Positions 1 through 11,800 of a stretch of 64,000 nt of DNA are shown piece by piece. The stretch covers positions 248,001 to 312,000 of the forward strand of contig CM056574.1 of the NCBI GenBank assembly GCA_029721435.1, given 5' to 3'. This stretch comes from Gymnothorax reevesii (taxonomy: Eukaryota; Chordata; Actinopteri; Anguilliformes; Muraenidae). Numbering within the stretch: the stretch's first letter is position 1; every line of letters begins with the position of its first letter. Under the pieces are notes generated by a model, which was given only the letters and a program-made list of their open reading frames with translations, was not told the DNA's origin and searched no databases. The position numbers were made by a program, and so were the translations under genes.

Positions 1-1230
1 CTACGTAACATCAAGGCCACTGCAATCTCGAAGGCTTTGATAAAGTTCTTCACGTTGTTTGGCCTTCCCAGGGAAATTCAGTCTGACCAGGGTAGCAATT
101 TCACTTCTGGATCGTTTCAGCAGGTTGTGTATGAACTAGTTACGAAGCAGATTCTTTCTAGTGCCTACCATCCAGAAAGTCAGGGTGCCTTAGAGCGGTT
201 TCATTCCACTCTCAAGACATTGATGAGGACTTATTGTTATGATCACGAGAAAGACTGGGATGAAGGTGTTCATTTGCTGTTGTTGGCAGCTGGAGAAGCA
301 GTACAGGAGTCTACTGGATTCAGTCCGTTTGAGCTAGTGTTTGGCCATGAAGTGAGAGGACCTTTGCTATTGTTGAGTGAACAATGGCAAGAGAATGAGC
401 CGCATATCAGTCTGTTAGACTATGTTAGCAAGTTCAAGGAAAGATTGCGTGCAGCTTGTGACCAAGCCAAAGAGAACTTGAAATCAAACCAGGGAAAAAT
501 GAAAACTTGGTATGATCATAAGGCTAGAAGCCGTGAGTTTAAACCAGGAGACAAGGTCCTTGTGTTGTTTCCCTTGCAGTCCAATCCGTTGCAGGCTAGA
601 TTTCATGGTCCATATGAAATTGTAACAAAACTCTGTGATCTCAATTACATTATGGAGACTACAGATAGGAGAAAGCCAAAATAGTTGTTTCACATTAACA
701 TGCTGAAGCCTTGTGATAGGAATGCTAAGGTTGCTGCTGTCACTTCAGATTCTCCTATGGCCGAGACTTGTGAAGATGAGGGGGAGTTTCAAGATGATGA
801 ACGTCAAATTAAAGCTGAAGTTCTTTCATGTAAATTGTCAAATTTTGAAGTCTTGCAAAATTTTGCTGTAAAACTCCAGCACTTAGAACCCTCACAGAAA
901 GATCAGTTTGAGAGGTTGATCAAGAAATGTCAAGATCTATTTCCTGATGTTCCAAAGAGAGTTTCTATAGCCTCTCATGATGGTGATGTTGGTAATGCCA
1001 AACTAATAAAACAGCATCCGTACCGGATGAATCCTGAAAAGAGAAAGATTGCTGAGAAAGAGGTTGAGTACATGTTGGAACATGATATTACCAGACCCTC
1101 TAACTCAGACTGGAGTTCACCCTGTGTGTTAGTTCCAAAACCTGATGGAAGTACTAGATTCTGTACTGATTATCGCAAAGTCAATGCTGTAACTAGAACT
1201 GATGTGTTTCCAATTCCTAGGATAGAGTAG
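1..1230 (+). pseudogene. pol: Gmr1-like pol: integrase C-terminal half, linker and RT start
   Basis: Frame 1 is open from the first base, so the protein starts upstream of the window. Two of the DDE integrase residues are visible: the D in SDQGSNFTS (about 82-108) and the E in HPESQGALERF (about 169-201). A basic C-terminal domain follows (FKPGDKVLVLFP, about 538-573). A TAG at 682-684 replaces the Gln codon found in the copy at 31.1 kb, after which the frame goes on (HINMLKPC) through an acidic linker into the first RT motifs (SDWSSPCVLVPKPDGSTRF, FCTDYRKVNAV). Near 1226 a deletion of about 16 bases, relative to the other copy, shifts the frame. Integrase joins the cDNA to the host genome; RT copies the RNA. 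The copy is dead. Confidence 0.88.
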
Positions 1231-2220
1231 GGCAAGCAAAGTTTCTGACCAAGATTGATTTATTGAAGGGTTATTAGTGTGTGCCTTTAACTGAGAGGGC
1301 CAAGAGCATCTCTTTTTGCCACACTATCTGGGTAATACCAGTATGACGTCCTACCCTTTGGCATGATAAATGCCCCAGCCATGTTCCAAAGGATGATACA
1401 GTCTACAATCGCCGGATTGCCCCACACGGGTGCGTACATCGACGACCTTATCACATGGAGTGACTCCTGGGAAGAACATCTGAAAGATGTAGAGACATTG
1501 TTCCAGCGCTTGACCCAGGCTAACCTGACTGTTAACCTGAACAGGAGTGACTTTTGTTGTGCTACTGTCACGTATCTTGGCTACGTCATAGGCCAGGGTA
1601 AGGTAGCACCCATAAATGCTAAGTCCAAGCAATCATGATTTTCCAGTTCCTGACAATAAAGTTTTGCGCAGCTTCCTTAGTACTTGGATCGGGTACTACC
1701 TTAAGTTCTGCAATAACTTTGCTGAGATTGCTCTCAGTCTCACTAACCAACTGAAGAAAGGCATAAAGTTCACTTGGGATAAAACATGCCAAAGAGCCTT
1801 CGATCACCTGAAGACTCTGCTGTGTCACTTCCCGTGCTCAATTCTCCTGATTTTCACAAACCGTTCTCCATCGCGGTCGGTGCTAGCGACCAAGCTTGTG
1901 GATCTGTGCTCCTACAGAGAAGTGACTTTGATGACATTGTGCATCCGGTGGCATACTTCTTCAGGAAGTTCAATCGCCACCAAAAGAACTATTCCACAAT
2001 TGAGAAGGAGCTGTTAGCTCTGGTTCCATCCTTACAACACTGAGGTTTATGTTTGTACAGGGCAAAAGCCAATGGTTGTATATACTGACCACAATATGTT
2101 AATGTTTGTGAGTAAGATGAAAAACAAGAATCAGAGATTGTTGAATTGGAGTTTGATTTTACAGGAGTTTGACTTGGAAATTAAGCATGTAAAGGGTACT
2201 GACAATGTAATTGCTGATCC
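1231..2220 (+). pseudogene. pol: Gmr1-like pol: RT palm and RNase H
   Basis: Continuation of the same pol gene in shifted frames. The RT catalytic motif AYIDDLI lies at about 1432-1452 and is followed by thumb and RNase H segments. These include an RNase H start (GASDQACGSVLL, where the other copy has DASDQA, so the first catalytic Asp is lost) and YTDHNMLMFVSKM. Breaks seen: TAG for Trp near 1274, a frameshift near 1620-1680, a 2-base loss just after 2040, and loss of a few codons at the C terminus after NVIAD near 2217. Assignment rests on collinearity with 29521-30700 on the other strand. Confidence 0.85.
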
Positions 2221-2377
2221 TGTGTTTGAGTATGTGTATATATCACGTTTATTAGCATATTGTATTATATGTGTATATATATATATATATATACACAACT
2301 GTCTACTTAACGATTTTTGTATTGAAAAGAAAAATTTTGCCTTTATGAGTCAAAATTTTTCCCTTTTGCAATGGAGG

Positions 2378-2841
2378 TGTAATGTGAAAAACAGGGCCAC
2401 TAGATGGCAGTATTGACTTTTTGTTAAGCCCAGTCTGGAGCTAGGTTTTGGACATGTCCTGGGAATGTCTGAGAGGGGAAGTCCCAGAGAATTGAAAACA
2501 AGTCTGGAAGGTGGGAGGGGGCTGCAAATGAGTATATTAGGAGAAAAATTGAGAGAGTAAAGTAGTAGGAGAAATTGCAAGGAGAAGGATACATTTGACC
2601 AGACCGGTCACTCTTTTCAAGGCCTGTGAAGTTTTTTGTGGATTTTTGTCTGTGGTGGAGCATTTTCCTGTCCCAAGACATCGCACAAAGCAACCCCATC
2701 TCAAGGGACTGTAACTATATAATTTTCTTTATTATTTCAATCTTGGTCTGAATGTTGTTTTATTAAATCTGTTTAAGTTTTAACAATTTTGTCTGTCATC
2801 CCTTGCTGTCCGATATATCATAACAAATTGGGGCCATGACA
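2378..2841 (+). repeat. 3' LTR of Gmr1-like element
   Basis: Begins TGTAATGTG and ends GGGGCCATGACA, a TG...CA LTR of 464 bp. A short purine-rich tract (AATGGAGG, 2370-2377) abuts it and would be the plus-strand primer. A TATA-like AGTATATTAGG lies near 2531. The same LTR family recurs at 28351-28855, 28887-29390, 34372-34850 and, truncated, at 42585-42703. The boundary was set from the copy at 28887-29390, whose flanking duplication fixes both ends. Confidence 0.88.
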
Positions 2842-2910
2842 GCATTTCGTTGTCGGCTGTTAATATAGGTTGATTATGGTGCTTTCTTTATGCATCATAG
2901 AAACATAATC

Positions 2911-3365
2911 TTAAAGGAGAATTCCGGTGTGAAATTGACTTGGGGTGTATTGAAACATGATAATGAGTAGCTCCACACTTCATCAGTAAAATTCCGAGGG
3001 CCCTGACATTTAAAACGAGGCACTGAGAACTTTGAAAACGCACAGGTAGTTTATTAAAAAATACTATTTATGCAAAACTACCTGTGCATTTTCAAAGTTC
3101 TCAGTGCCTCGTTTTAAATGTCAGGGCCCTCGGAATTCTACTGATGAAGTGTGGAGCTACCTTGAGCCTTGTTAATGATGGAAAAACATAGTGATTTATT
3201 TGCATGGCAACGCTATGCCCGTATGCCTGTTGGGAGCTTCGGCTAAAAAGCCATTTATTTCGAAATGTTGCGTGTGTACGTAGGTGGGGTATTTGACAAA
3301 GGTTTGTACTCGTTATCATGTTTCAATTCACCCCAAGTCAATTTCACACCAGAATTCTCCTTTAA
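2911..3365. mobile_element. TTAA-flanked hairpin (foldback) MITE
   Basis: A non-coding element with TTAA at both ends (2911-2914 and 3362-3365). Terminal inverted arms of about 57 bp (2911-2967 and 3309-3365) begin TTAAAGGAGAATTC. Inside lies a second, nearly perfect inverted pair of about 86 bp (2967-3052 and 3074-3160) with a loop of about 20 bases, so the DNA or RNA could form a long hairpin. About 148 bp of unpaired sequence sits between the inner and outer arms on the right only. TTAA target sites are typical of piggyBac- and Kolobok-type transposases; which one moved this element cannot be told. Confidence 0.75.
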
Positions 3366-3682
3366 AGGAATAGTTCACCCAAAAATGAAATTCAGTCATC
3401 ATCAACTTACCCTCATGCTGATGAGAAGTCTGGTGTAATCTTTTATCCCTCAAAGTGCAGCCATAGACTGGGGGGGTCCACAAAACTACGCAAAAACTTT
3501 GCAATATTCCTCCATACTGCTGGTTCGCTGCAATCCAAGTGTCCTGAAGGGGTAACATCCAGAGTTTACCCGAAACGATGTCATTTTGTACAGTTTTATC
3601 GCCTATTATTCTCTCTAGTATGTTTGCCTGGAGGCCCGCTCGCGCGTTCACGCGGTTCTCCCGAGCAGCTGCGGGCACTGCA
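3362..3682 (+). repeat. Left terminal inverted repeat of the TTAA element
   Basis: Begins TTAAAGGAATAGTTCACCC and is more than about 85% like the reverse complement of 11445-11800 by eye, the right copy having an extra block of about 40-50 bp. It shares its TTAA (3362-3365) with the hairpin element to its left, so one of the two inserted at the other's TTAA. Confidence 0.8.
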
Positions 3683-4409
3683 GTTTTGATATTGCAATGA
3701 AGAGCTATCAGCCACAGCTGTAGTCTTTCAGGCTCCTGAACTGGTAGTTTGTGGAAAGTCACGGATCTCCTGAAGGCACGCTTCATTTGGTTGAAGCAAC
3801 CCGTTTAATTCTTGTCCGTTATCGTCGTAACCTTAAAGAGTGGACGGTTAGAGCAGTATCGTCGCACACTTGAACTCTATAACTTCTCCAGCAGGCACGC
3901 ACGCAACTTGTTCCAGCCAGGTCAGAGAATTTCTAATACTGAGAAGTGCCGCTCTTGTTCAACTTCCGGTTCTCGGAACACGTCTCTGTCCATGTGGGGG
4001 TGCTCGCGGGCGAGTGCAGAATGAATGGGAGTCAATGGGGATACACCCCTACAAACCCACTTTTCTCTGGAAATTTTTTTACGGCAATTTCTGAGTCACC
4101 TCAGAGCCTGATGAACCTCCAGCCCGTCTACGGAGACAATCAGTCACTTTGGCTGGATTTACACTGCGGGTTAAATGTGACACGAATCGGATCTTTTGCT
4201 CAAATGCTGTCAATATCTGATCTGTCACATGGATGTGCTAACAGGAAAAAAAAAACCACATTTATGCCGCCCTCGATCGGATCCAGGCCTCATTCAAATG
4301 TGGCTTTTGTTCAGAAATGTTTCTGATCAGTGACGTGCGGTGGAGGTTAGTTTGGTGAGGCAGAAACCACCCCTTTGCTTGATTAGCAATCAGACGATTA
4401 ACTAGTTTA

Positions 4410-6345
4410 TTTATTTATTTTATTTATACTGGGAGTCCGATTGAGAGCAAGCTCTCTTTTGCAACGGAGCCCAGTTATGAACCATAAAAACAACCAAATA
4501 TGACTAAAACAAACAGAAAACTACACAACACAAGTACATTCATGCTTCATAGCAGACAATAAAACACTTCTGAAACAATCAAATGAAATAAGTCCTTCCA
4601 ATTTTCACAATTGTTGCAGCCTATTCCATTTCTGAGGGGCATAGTACTGGAAGGCAGTTTTACCCAGTTCGGAATGAACCCTCGGGATATCTAAAACCAA
4701 ATAATCGAGACCACGTAGATTGTACTCCCCCATTCTAAAATTGAGCAAACGGGCAATATAACCAGGCAGCTTACCCAGCAATGCCTTGTATATAAAAAAG
4801 CCGCAGGGTTGCTCCATTCTAATGGCCAATGAGGACCAACCAACCTTTAAATATAAACTTCAGTGTTGCGCTCTAAAACCATCACCCGTTATAAACCTTA
4901 AGGCAGCGTGGTATACTGCATCAAGCGACTTCAGCGATGAAGAAGCAGCGTGCATATAGATTATGTCGCCATAATCTATTCTTGATAGAATAGTTGCCTG
5001 AACAATCCTCCTTCTGCAACTCTTCGGAAAGCAGGCTTTATTTCTATATAGCATGGCCAGTTTAGGTTTCAAATTCTTTGCCAGCTCATATATGTGCTTC
5101 CTAAAATTAAGTTTATCATCAACCCAAATGCCCAGGTATTTGTAGCAAGGAACCCTTTCAATTCGAATTCCACTTATCGTAGTAATGCTACCATTATAAA
5201 ATTTAGCACTAGGTTTCTGAGAAAATAGCATGAATTTTGTCTTCTCAGAGTTTAAAATTAGTTTGTGGTCTAAAAGAGCTTGTTGAAAGATTTTGAAATC
5301 TGACTGCAAATTTTGAAGAGCAACCTCAGCAGAAGCTGAGTACATTACCATATCATCTGCATATAAATTGATTGTGCTACTAATAAAATTAGCACCAAAA
5401 TCGTTAATAAAAAGTGCAAATAGCAGGGGCCCCAAGATGGATCCTTGAGGAACCCCCTTGTTAAGAAAAATAAAGTCAGATTGATAGCCATCAGCTACAA
5501 CTGCTTGACACCTTCCGGAAAGATAATCTTTAAACCAATTTAAAGATTTAATATCAAACCCAACAGCACTTAACCGCTTTATGAGTAGAGAATGGTCAAC
5601 AGTGTCAAACGCCTTAGATAAGTCAATACAAAGGGCAGCGCAATCTTGCTTATTGTCAAAGGCATTAACAATATCATTTAAAACCTTAGCTGCAGCTGAC
5701 ACAGTGCTGTTACCAGGTCTGAAGCCTGATTGAAACACATTCAGGACAGCATGGTCCGATAGAAATGATCGAATTTGATTTTTGACCAGCTTCCCCAAAT
5801 TTTAGCTAAGCATGGCAGTTTTGAAATTGGCCGATAGTTATTTAGATCATCAGAAGAGCCACCCTTATGTAAGGGTAGAACAAAGGCCGTATTCCATAAG
5901 ACAGGAATCGAACCAGTCAACAGGGATAAATTAAAAATATGCATCAATATATTTGCAATTAAGGGTGAAGCCAGCAATAAAAGGCCTGGGTTTAATTTAT
6001 CCGCACCAGTTGACTGCTTGGGATCAATGCTACGAAGTGCATCAAGCACTTCCCTTTCAGAAAAAGGACGCAAGGAAAAGCTGGTGGAATTATGGGGTAC
6101 AGGCACAAGGCCTGTCAACACCGCTAGGGAGACCCGGCAATAACCCTACATTTTCAAAGAGGAGACCTGCATTAACAAAATGTTTATTGAAAATATCACA
6201 AAGTTCCGCCTTATCTGAAATAATAATAGAATCCTTGGAAATCTTACTGGGTAAAGCCGAAGAGGAGGACTGAGACAAGGACTTAAAGGTTCTCCAAAAT
6301 TTCTCTGGATTGTTGTTTAGTAAGACTATTCGGCAGAATGACTGG
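4410..6345 (-). mobile_element. 5'-truncated jockey-like LINE
   Basis: A non-LTR retrotransposon on the minus strand, ending on the left in an (AAAT)n-type tail (TTTATTTATTTA on the plus strand, 4405-4427). An 8-bp CTAGTTTA at 4402-4409 is repeated at 6346-6353 and is the likely target duplication, though it partly overlaps the tail in composition. The endonuclease part is missing, as expected from 5' truncation during reverse transcription. It sits between two blocks that are contiguous in the mirrored sequence near 8.3-9 kb, which supports insertion into a pre-existing repeat. Confidence 0.85.
4605..6300 (-). pseudogene. LINE reverse transcriptase (jockey/CR1-like), broken
   Basis: Read right to left, the frames join into one RT protein: an upstream region (LCDIFNKHF), finger motifs (STGADKLNPGLL, NNYRPISKLP), then SGFRPGNSTV, DLSKAFDTVDHSLL, GVPQGSILGPLLFALF and the catalytic LYADDMVMYS, followed by the thumb and a C-terminal region. 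Breaks are frameshifts near 6100 and 5795 and a stop near 4858. The DLSKAFDTVDHS and PQGSILGPLLF motifs are those of the jockey/CR1 side of the LINE tree; the exact clade is not certain. It would copy its own mRNA at a nicked target site. No endonuclease domain remains. Confidence 0.85.
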
Positions 6346-6353
6346 CTAGTTTA

Positions 6354-8530
6354 AGTTTCCGCGGCGTTATTGCTCAGTACATCGAACCTGAAATGCGCAA
6401 CAGCAGATTTTCACGTACTTGCTTCCAAGCTGAAGCAATGTCATCAACAAATATTAACACAGTTTGACTTATGCAGAGTTCAATGCTTAAAGGAGGACTA
6501 CCATGGCTTAGAAAGTTGGGTGTTATTATTTCAATATATCATGAAAAAAGCTCCTACGACTGTTTTCTTTATTTTGCGATTTCTTTAATTTTTATGAGCG
6601 ATTTTACAAAACTTGTGGACCGCGCCATTTTCACCACAGCAGGTGAAAATTCACCCTTGATCCGCTTGGGGCGCCCCTAATTGTGGCGTAAGCGTGGCTG
6701 TCAGCGCCAGGAATTTCCATTGTCCTGCGGTCCTGCATTTGAGATTGTTGAATGACCGAGATATTCCCGCTTCCTCTATGGGGCAGACAGACGAGCTTGA
6801 TGATTACCTTTTTCTGTCCTACACAACTTTAATTTAGAGATGAACTAACATCAGAGGCCATTTGAAATGCTTCCGGAAAGAAGAGTGCGATTTGAAGTCT
6901 GCTAATTACCAGCGTGGTTGGACAGCTGCCGTCACCTTGCCATAATTAGCTCACCTTAAATCAATTCCCATGTTCTTTGCCTAACTTGTAATCAAGCCAT
7001 TTATTCAGCCAACTGACCAATTAAAACCAGAATCAAGCTAATAATGATTTAGAAGAGATAATGAGAAGCAGACAAACCGAACCAGGCTACCGTGTTAGAT
7101 TGAAATAATGTCCAATCTGAATAAATAGCAGACCTCTGAATTTCACCTCACGTCGGAAAGCTTTCACGTATTATTACAAATGATTTCTTAATCATAAAAT
7201 CATGTTAAGATGGCCCTGGTTTTCAAGAGTCTAAAAAAATATGCAAAGTAGAAAGCATTGTGTGAAGCACATCAAACAAGAATGCGAGAGAGAAATTATT
7301 TTCGCATTGCAAGCAATGGACAAATGCACCGAAGTCTGGGCGAGCACGTTCAGGCAAATCTGTGCCGCAAATTTTAAACATTTTTTATTTAATAATAGAA
7401 CAAGATTCGCACACAACGGCCTAATGTAATAATCAAGCCAACACATTCAGGCAAACTGCGTGCTGAACTAAGCAAAGTTAAGGTCTTCAAAATCATCCTC
7501 CTCTACTCGACAGTTGCTTTCACCCTCTTCCCATTTACTTGGCTCAATTTGCAATCAAATAGTTGATTCGCTCAATGAACAATTTTAAATTGGTTGGTAG
7601 TCTAATTTATTTAGATATCCATGTATTCAGACATTTTAACATCGCATGCACATGAATGCGTGTGACAGCCGCAGTGACGTTATGATTTTGCAACTTCTCA
7701 TGCCACTTATGGCGTTAATGGTGGCCTCCTGGAAACAGCAATTCCGGCTAATTAATGGTCATTTAAAAGAACAGGGGGTATGTTGTGACAAAAAATCGAC
7801 CGTGGATATTATGTTGGAGTTAGTTAGTATAAGATTAAGTCAAAACGTGTAGGTCAGTATAGTCCTCCTTTAATCAATAGCCTATATAATGTATTCTCCT
7901 TTAAATACGCGCTTTTACACCCAAACAAAAAGCAGGCTTTTATTTTCAGTCTTCTTTCGTAATCCGATTAACAAAATGTTTAAACGATATACAGAATTAC
8001 CGAGAGAATTTTTCCTAATTTATTGTTCAGATTTCCATCCTTGCAGTCTTGAAGTGCAGCGTATACGTGAATGAAGTCATTGTCTCCTCTATCAGTATCA
8101 GGCTTCCTACAGGCTTGGTCTTAATTTTTTTGATTGTCAATCAGGAATAGTACGTAGGAACAGGTTCACAAAATCCTGTGATAAAAGTTTGGGTCACTGC
8201 CTCACCTCATTGCACATCTCTGGCTTCCTGTAAGCAAATGCTCGCAAATTTGCAGTTTGTGAGCATTTCAAGTTCGATGTAGCCTACTGATTAATAACGC
8301 CATGGAAACTTAAACTGCCCGTCATTATATCTGCCTGTCGATATTTTGTTTTTGGTCCGACCGCCGCGCCTCCCTAAGTGTTAATGCGATAACTTCAGTA
8401 ATATTTCAATTAGAAATTTCAACTTTTGCATATAAGCAAGTATCATAAAGAGGAAGAACTGATTTGATTTTGGACAATTTACGATTTCTAGATTGGCCAC
8501 CAGGGGCCAAAAACTGGAAAAATCACTTTT
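6354..8530. other. Non-coding interior of the putative foldback element
   Basis: No convincing coding region. The first 90 bases (AAGTTTCCGCGGCGTTATT onward) match, in inverted form, the stretch near 8230-8320. A local inverted pair, GCAAATGCTCGCAAATT and its partner, lies near 8235-8275. The rest is AT-rich with only short open frames that resemble nothing I know. Confidence 0.5.
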
Positions 8531-8537
8531 TTTTATC

Positions 8538-8900
8538 ATATCTTTGGAAATATTTGTCCAATTGACCTCAAATCAAGTGCAAATGAAAGGTCATGACATG
8601 AGGATATGTGCCACGATGATACCTGTTTGATTCAAAATTCTGACACAAGTTAGAGCTTTGTCACATAAAATTCACCATTTTTGCCATATCTTTGGAACTA
8701 TTTGTACAATTGACATGAAACTATGTGCAACTGCAAGGTCATGACCTCACAACGTGTCACATGATGACATCATACCTGTATGGTTCAATATTTTGCCACC
8801 AGGTGGCGTTTTGTAATGGAAAATTACCATTTTGGCCATATCTTCCGAACCATTTGTCCGATTGACCTGGAATTAAGTTCAAATGAAGGTCTATTCAAGG
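8538..8900. repeat. Degenerate tandem array, about 150-bp units
   Basis: Three units start with ATATCTT at 8538, 8686 and 8838, spaced 148 and 152 bp. Each continues with a TTTGTCCAATTGAC-like stretch and then a CAAATGAAAGGTCATGAC-like stretch. The units are clearly related but diverged. Similar arrays with a CATGAAA-TTGGT motif lie at 37970-38690 and 44388-44775. Confidence 0.75.
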
Positions 8901-8974
8901 ATTGGGGAATTGGAGGATTGGGGGCGTTCAGGGATTTCCCCCAGCCTTTGCCTCCGACGGCATAAGGCTAGCTC

Positions 8975-11444
8975 TGGCGAATGGTCTTACTAATCTAGTT
9001 AGTCGTCAGATTGTTAATCAAGCAAAGGGGAGGTTTCTGCCGACTGCACGTCACTGTATCTGATGTGTATCGGATATGTACCAATGTGCCCGTTGCGAAG
9101 CCTAAATGCACATTAACATGCAGATGTTAACATTTTATTTTGTAAAAAAAAAAAAAAAAAAAGACCCAGGCTAAGGCGGAGTCTGCCGGCGTATTTGCGA
9201 TGATGCAGGTGATTGGTGAAAAGCTGCTCACACCAGACGCAAAACGAATTTTTCGCGCGACAGATTACATTCGAAGTCAATGCAAAGACGAATACACGAG
9301 AAACGCGTATTTTCGCATCTTTGCATTTTATTTGAATATGTTGAGGATTATATTTCAATATATCTCATCATATTCATCAGTAACTAAATTAATTTGTTTT
9401 GCGTCGTTGCCAGCTTGCATCATGTTTTGATCATTTCTTTGACCATTAGGCCTGCATGCTTTTGTTGCGCTGCAGGCACATTTGCTTTTATTTTCGGTAG
9501 CCTTCTCTATTGTGCACGCGTGGATCACTCAAGACAATGGCCGGGTAGTGAGTGGTGTAAACAAACGGAATCAAAAGGAAACGGATATCATTCAGACTCA
9601 AAACAAGATGTAAACACACAGTTAAACAAATCGGATATGGGCCTCCAATCCGATCCATATCCGATCTGGGCAACAAGACTTGCAGTTTAATCCAGTCTAT
9701 GGCACTCAGCCACATGCATTGGCAACGATAACATCGGCTGTTGATCGAGGTAAGGTTCTTATCCATGAACACTGAAAACGACAGCGACATTCATTTCCAG
9801 CTATCAGAGTAAAAAGACCTAATATAAAATGTTAACATCGTTAATATACGAACATTTAGTGCTTTTTACTGTCTATCCTGTCTCATACTGTCATTTGTAT
9901 TGGATTATTTTACCACGTGGCGGTTATCTAGCTTTGCTGTGCCATTTTAGCAAATGCATCGGCGGTACAATCAGCTGTTGGAGCTTTCTGGTTGAATAAA
10001 CGTGACAAAGAGTTCTGGTTAGTCAATGTAAAAACCCAAATGTGCGAATATTTCACATATGAATACGGCTTAAAGGGTTTTTTGGGTTGCAACTGGCATC
10101 AGCGTTAAAGCTATTTTTAATCCATGAACAATGCCAATGCAGCGACACTGATTCTAGCCGCCGGTTGGCTAAATAGAACAGTCACAAATATTAAGTTTGG
10201 CAGAAAAATCCTCCTTAAGAGTGTTTCTGATTCTCTTGACTGTCCGGCTCAGTTGTCTTGGTCTTCAGATGTCATCAAGTGGGATCTCTGGTCGTAAATA
10301 GTCGCAGATGCGTAACTGACCAATCAGCATTCATTAGCAGAATACTAGTGTGTTTTGGCCAACAGCAGCCCAACCTGCACGAAATCGAAAGGACATAACT
10401 TCTTGACAATTTCAATTTTTAACCGATAATCCAGATTGAACTTGCAGAAAATGCAACAGTATTTGCAATTTTTCAACGATTACCAGGTGAAAGGGACAAA
10501 TTTAGCCTTCTAGCTCCATAGGACTCCATTCATTCTGCACTCACCCACGATCACTCCTAGTGGAATTCTGGTGGAACTGCAACCAACTTCGATACAGTGG
10601 GGCTAAATGGAGAGTGGTAAGACTCCTCGTAGATGGGCTCTGGCCAGGTTCAATTACACTTCCTGTCACACTTAAATCGGTGCTACTAGAGCATTTGCAA
10701 AACTAGGAACCTTTTCTCATTACAATCCTATTGTAACACAACCAGGAAAGGAACACACTTTTCATACTAATTTACCAGTGCAGTTGAAAAAAAGTAAATT
10801 TCTGAGTGACAAAATCCAAAAATGTCTTTTTACTTCCAACTCGGGGAGCAGTTGACTTCGCTCTGCTTTATTGGTTCTTGTGTCACTCTCAGCAGCATGT
10901 AAGCACACAGTTGTGTCCACAGAGATATAAGAAAACTGGAGTGGACAATCTCGTCATTTCTGTGGCAGCACGCCGCCGTCTTGTGTATGTATACCGGGCC
11001 AGACGTTCAATGGACAATGCAGTATAACTGGCCTAAACCGTGCTCCAAAAAAACGAAAACTGGCTCATACGGGACGACAGCTGAAGTTCCGATTTCTCTG
11101 TAATGTCTTCCGATGAAATAAACATCAAATACACCGGATTTAAAAAATATGTTTTTTTAAAGTATTGTTGTTTGATTACAATTCCTTATTCGTGTCCATT
11201 TTAAGTCTAAGAGGATAAAAGGAACACGGAAAACAAGTCTCTAAGTTGTCGACACCCATGTTTAGCCTACTGTTTACATGTGCCTCATTGGACATTTATA
11301 CATACACAAGATGGCGAAGCTATTCTGCCATTTCCGCTTTGGGTCTAGCCCACACGTCGGCCACTCTAGTTTTCTTATATCTCTGTGGTTGTGTCTTCCG
11401 CGATTCCCGTTGGATGTTGTCCGGCGCGGCTACCGCAATGCCCG
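8975..11444. other. Right arm of the putative foldback element, non-coding
   Basis: No gene recognised. Contains the inverted counterpart (about 8985-9058, CCCTTTGCTTGATTA on the minus strand) of 4330-4405, a poly-A run at about 9145-9162, and a local inverted repeat in which the block near 10915-11000 (AGATATAAGAAAACT) is met again inverted near 11290-11400. The open frames here are short and without known motifs. Confidence 0.45.
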
Positions 11445-11800
11445 CAGCTGCTCGAGAGAAGCGCGTGAACGCGCCTCCAGACAAACATACTAGAGAGAAT
11501 AATAGGCTATAAAACTGTACAAAATGACCTCGTTTCGGGTAAACTCTGGATGTTACCCCTTCAGGACACTTGGATTGCAGCGGACGAGCAGTATGGAGGA
11601 ATATTACAAAGTTTTTGCGTAGTTTTATGGACCTTTTTCTTTTCGGTAACCATAGACGCTCCTTACATGGATTTGCGGTGCAATTCTCCCCCCCCACCTG
11701 GCTGCACTTTGAGGAATAAAAAATTACACCAGACTTCTCATCAGCATGAGGGTAAGTCGATAATGATTGAATTTCATTTTTGGGTAAACTATTCCTTTAA
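11445..11800 (-). repeat. Right terminal inverted repeat of the TTAA element
   Basis: Reverse-complement copy of 3362-3682, ending ACTATTCCTTTAA with TTAA at 11797-11800. It contains a block of about 40-50 bp (near 11630-11690) that the left copy lacks. Confidence 0.8.

Larger units (their letters stand above)
1..2841 (+). mobile_element. Gmr1-like Ty3/gypsy retrotransposon, 3' part
   Basis: The 3' half of an LTR retrotransposon whose 5' part lies outside the window. The order read along the plus strand is integrase, linker, reverse transcriptase, RNase H, LTR. Integrase therefore precedes RT, the reverse of the usual Ty3/gypsy order and the order known for the Gmr1 group. The complete relative at 28351-34850 has the same order, so it is not a local rearrangement. 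The coding part has several stops and small deletions. A (TA)n tract lies at about 2275-2292 between RNase H and the LTR. No target duplication can be tested because the 5' end is missing. Confidence 0.9.
3362..11800. mobile_element. Possible 8.4-kb foldback DNA element with TTAA ends
   Basis: The two ends are inverted copies of one sequence of about 320-355 bp (3362-3682 and 11445-11800), each starting from TTAA and TTAAAGGAATAGTT. Further inward, weaker inverted matches occur in mirrored order: 4000-4050 with 10515-10560, 4330-4405 with 8985-9058, and the tract after 6346 with about 8230-8320. That fits one large foldback element with a LINE inserted in the left arm (4410-6345). The right arm is longer, so it carries insertions or the left carries deletions. 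No transposase was recognised. The alternative is two separate insertions of one MITE family in opposite orientation. Confidence 0.45.
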
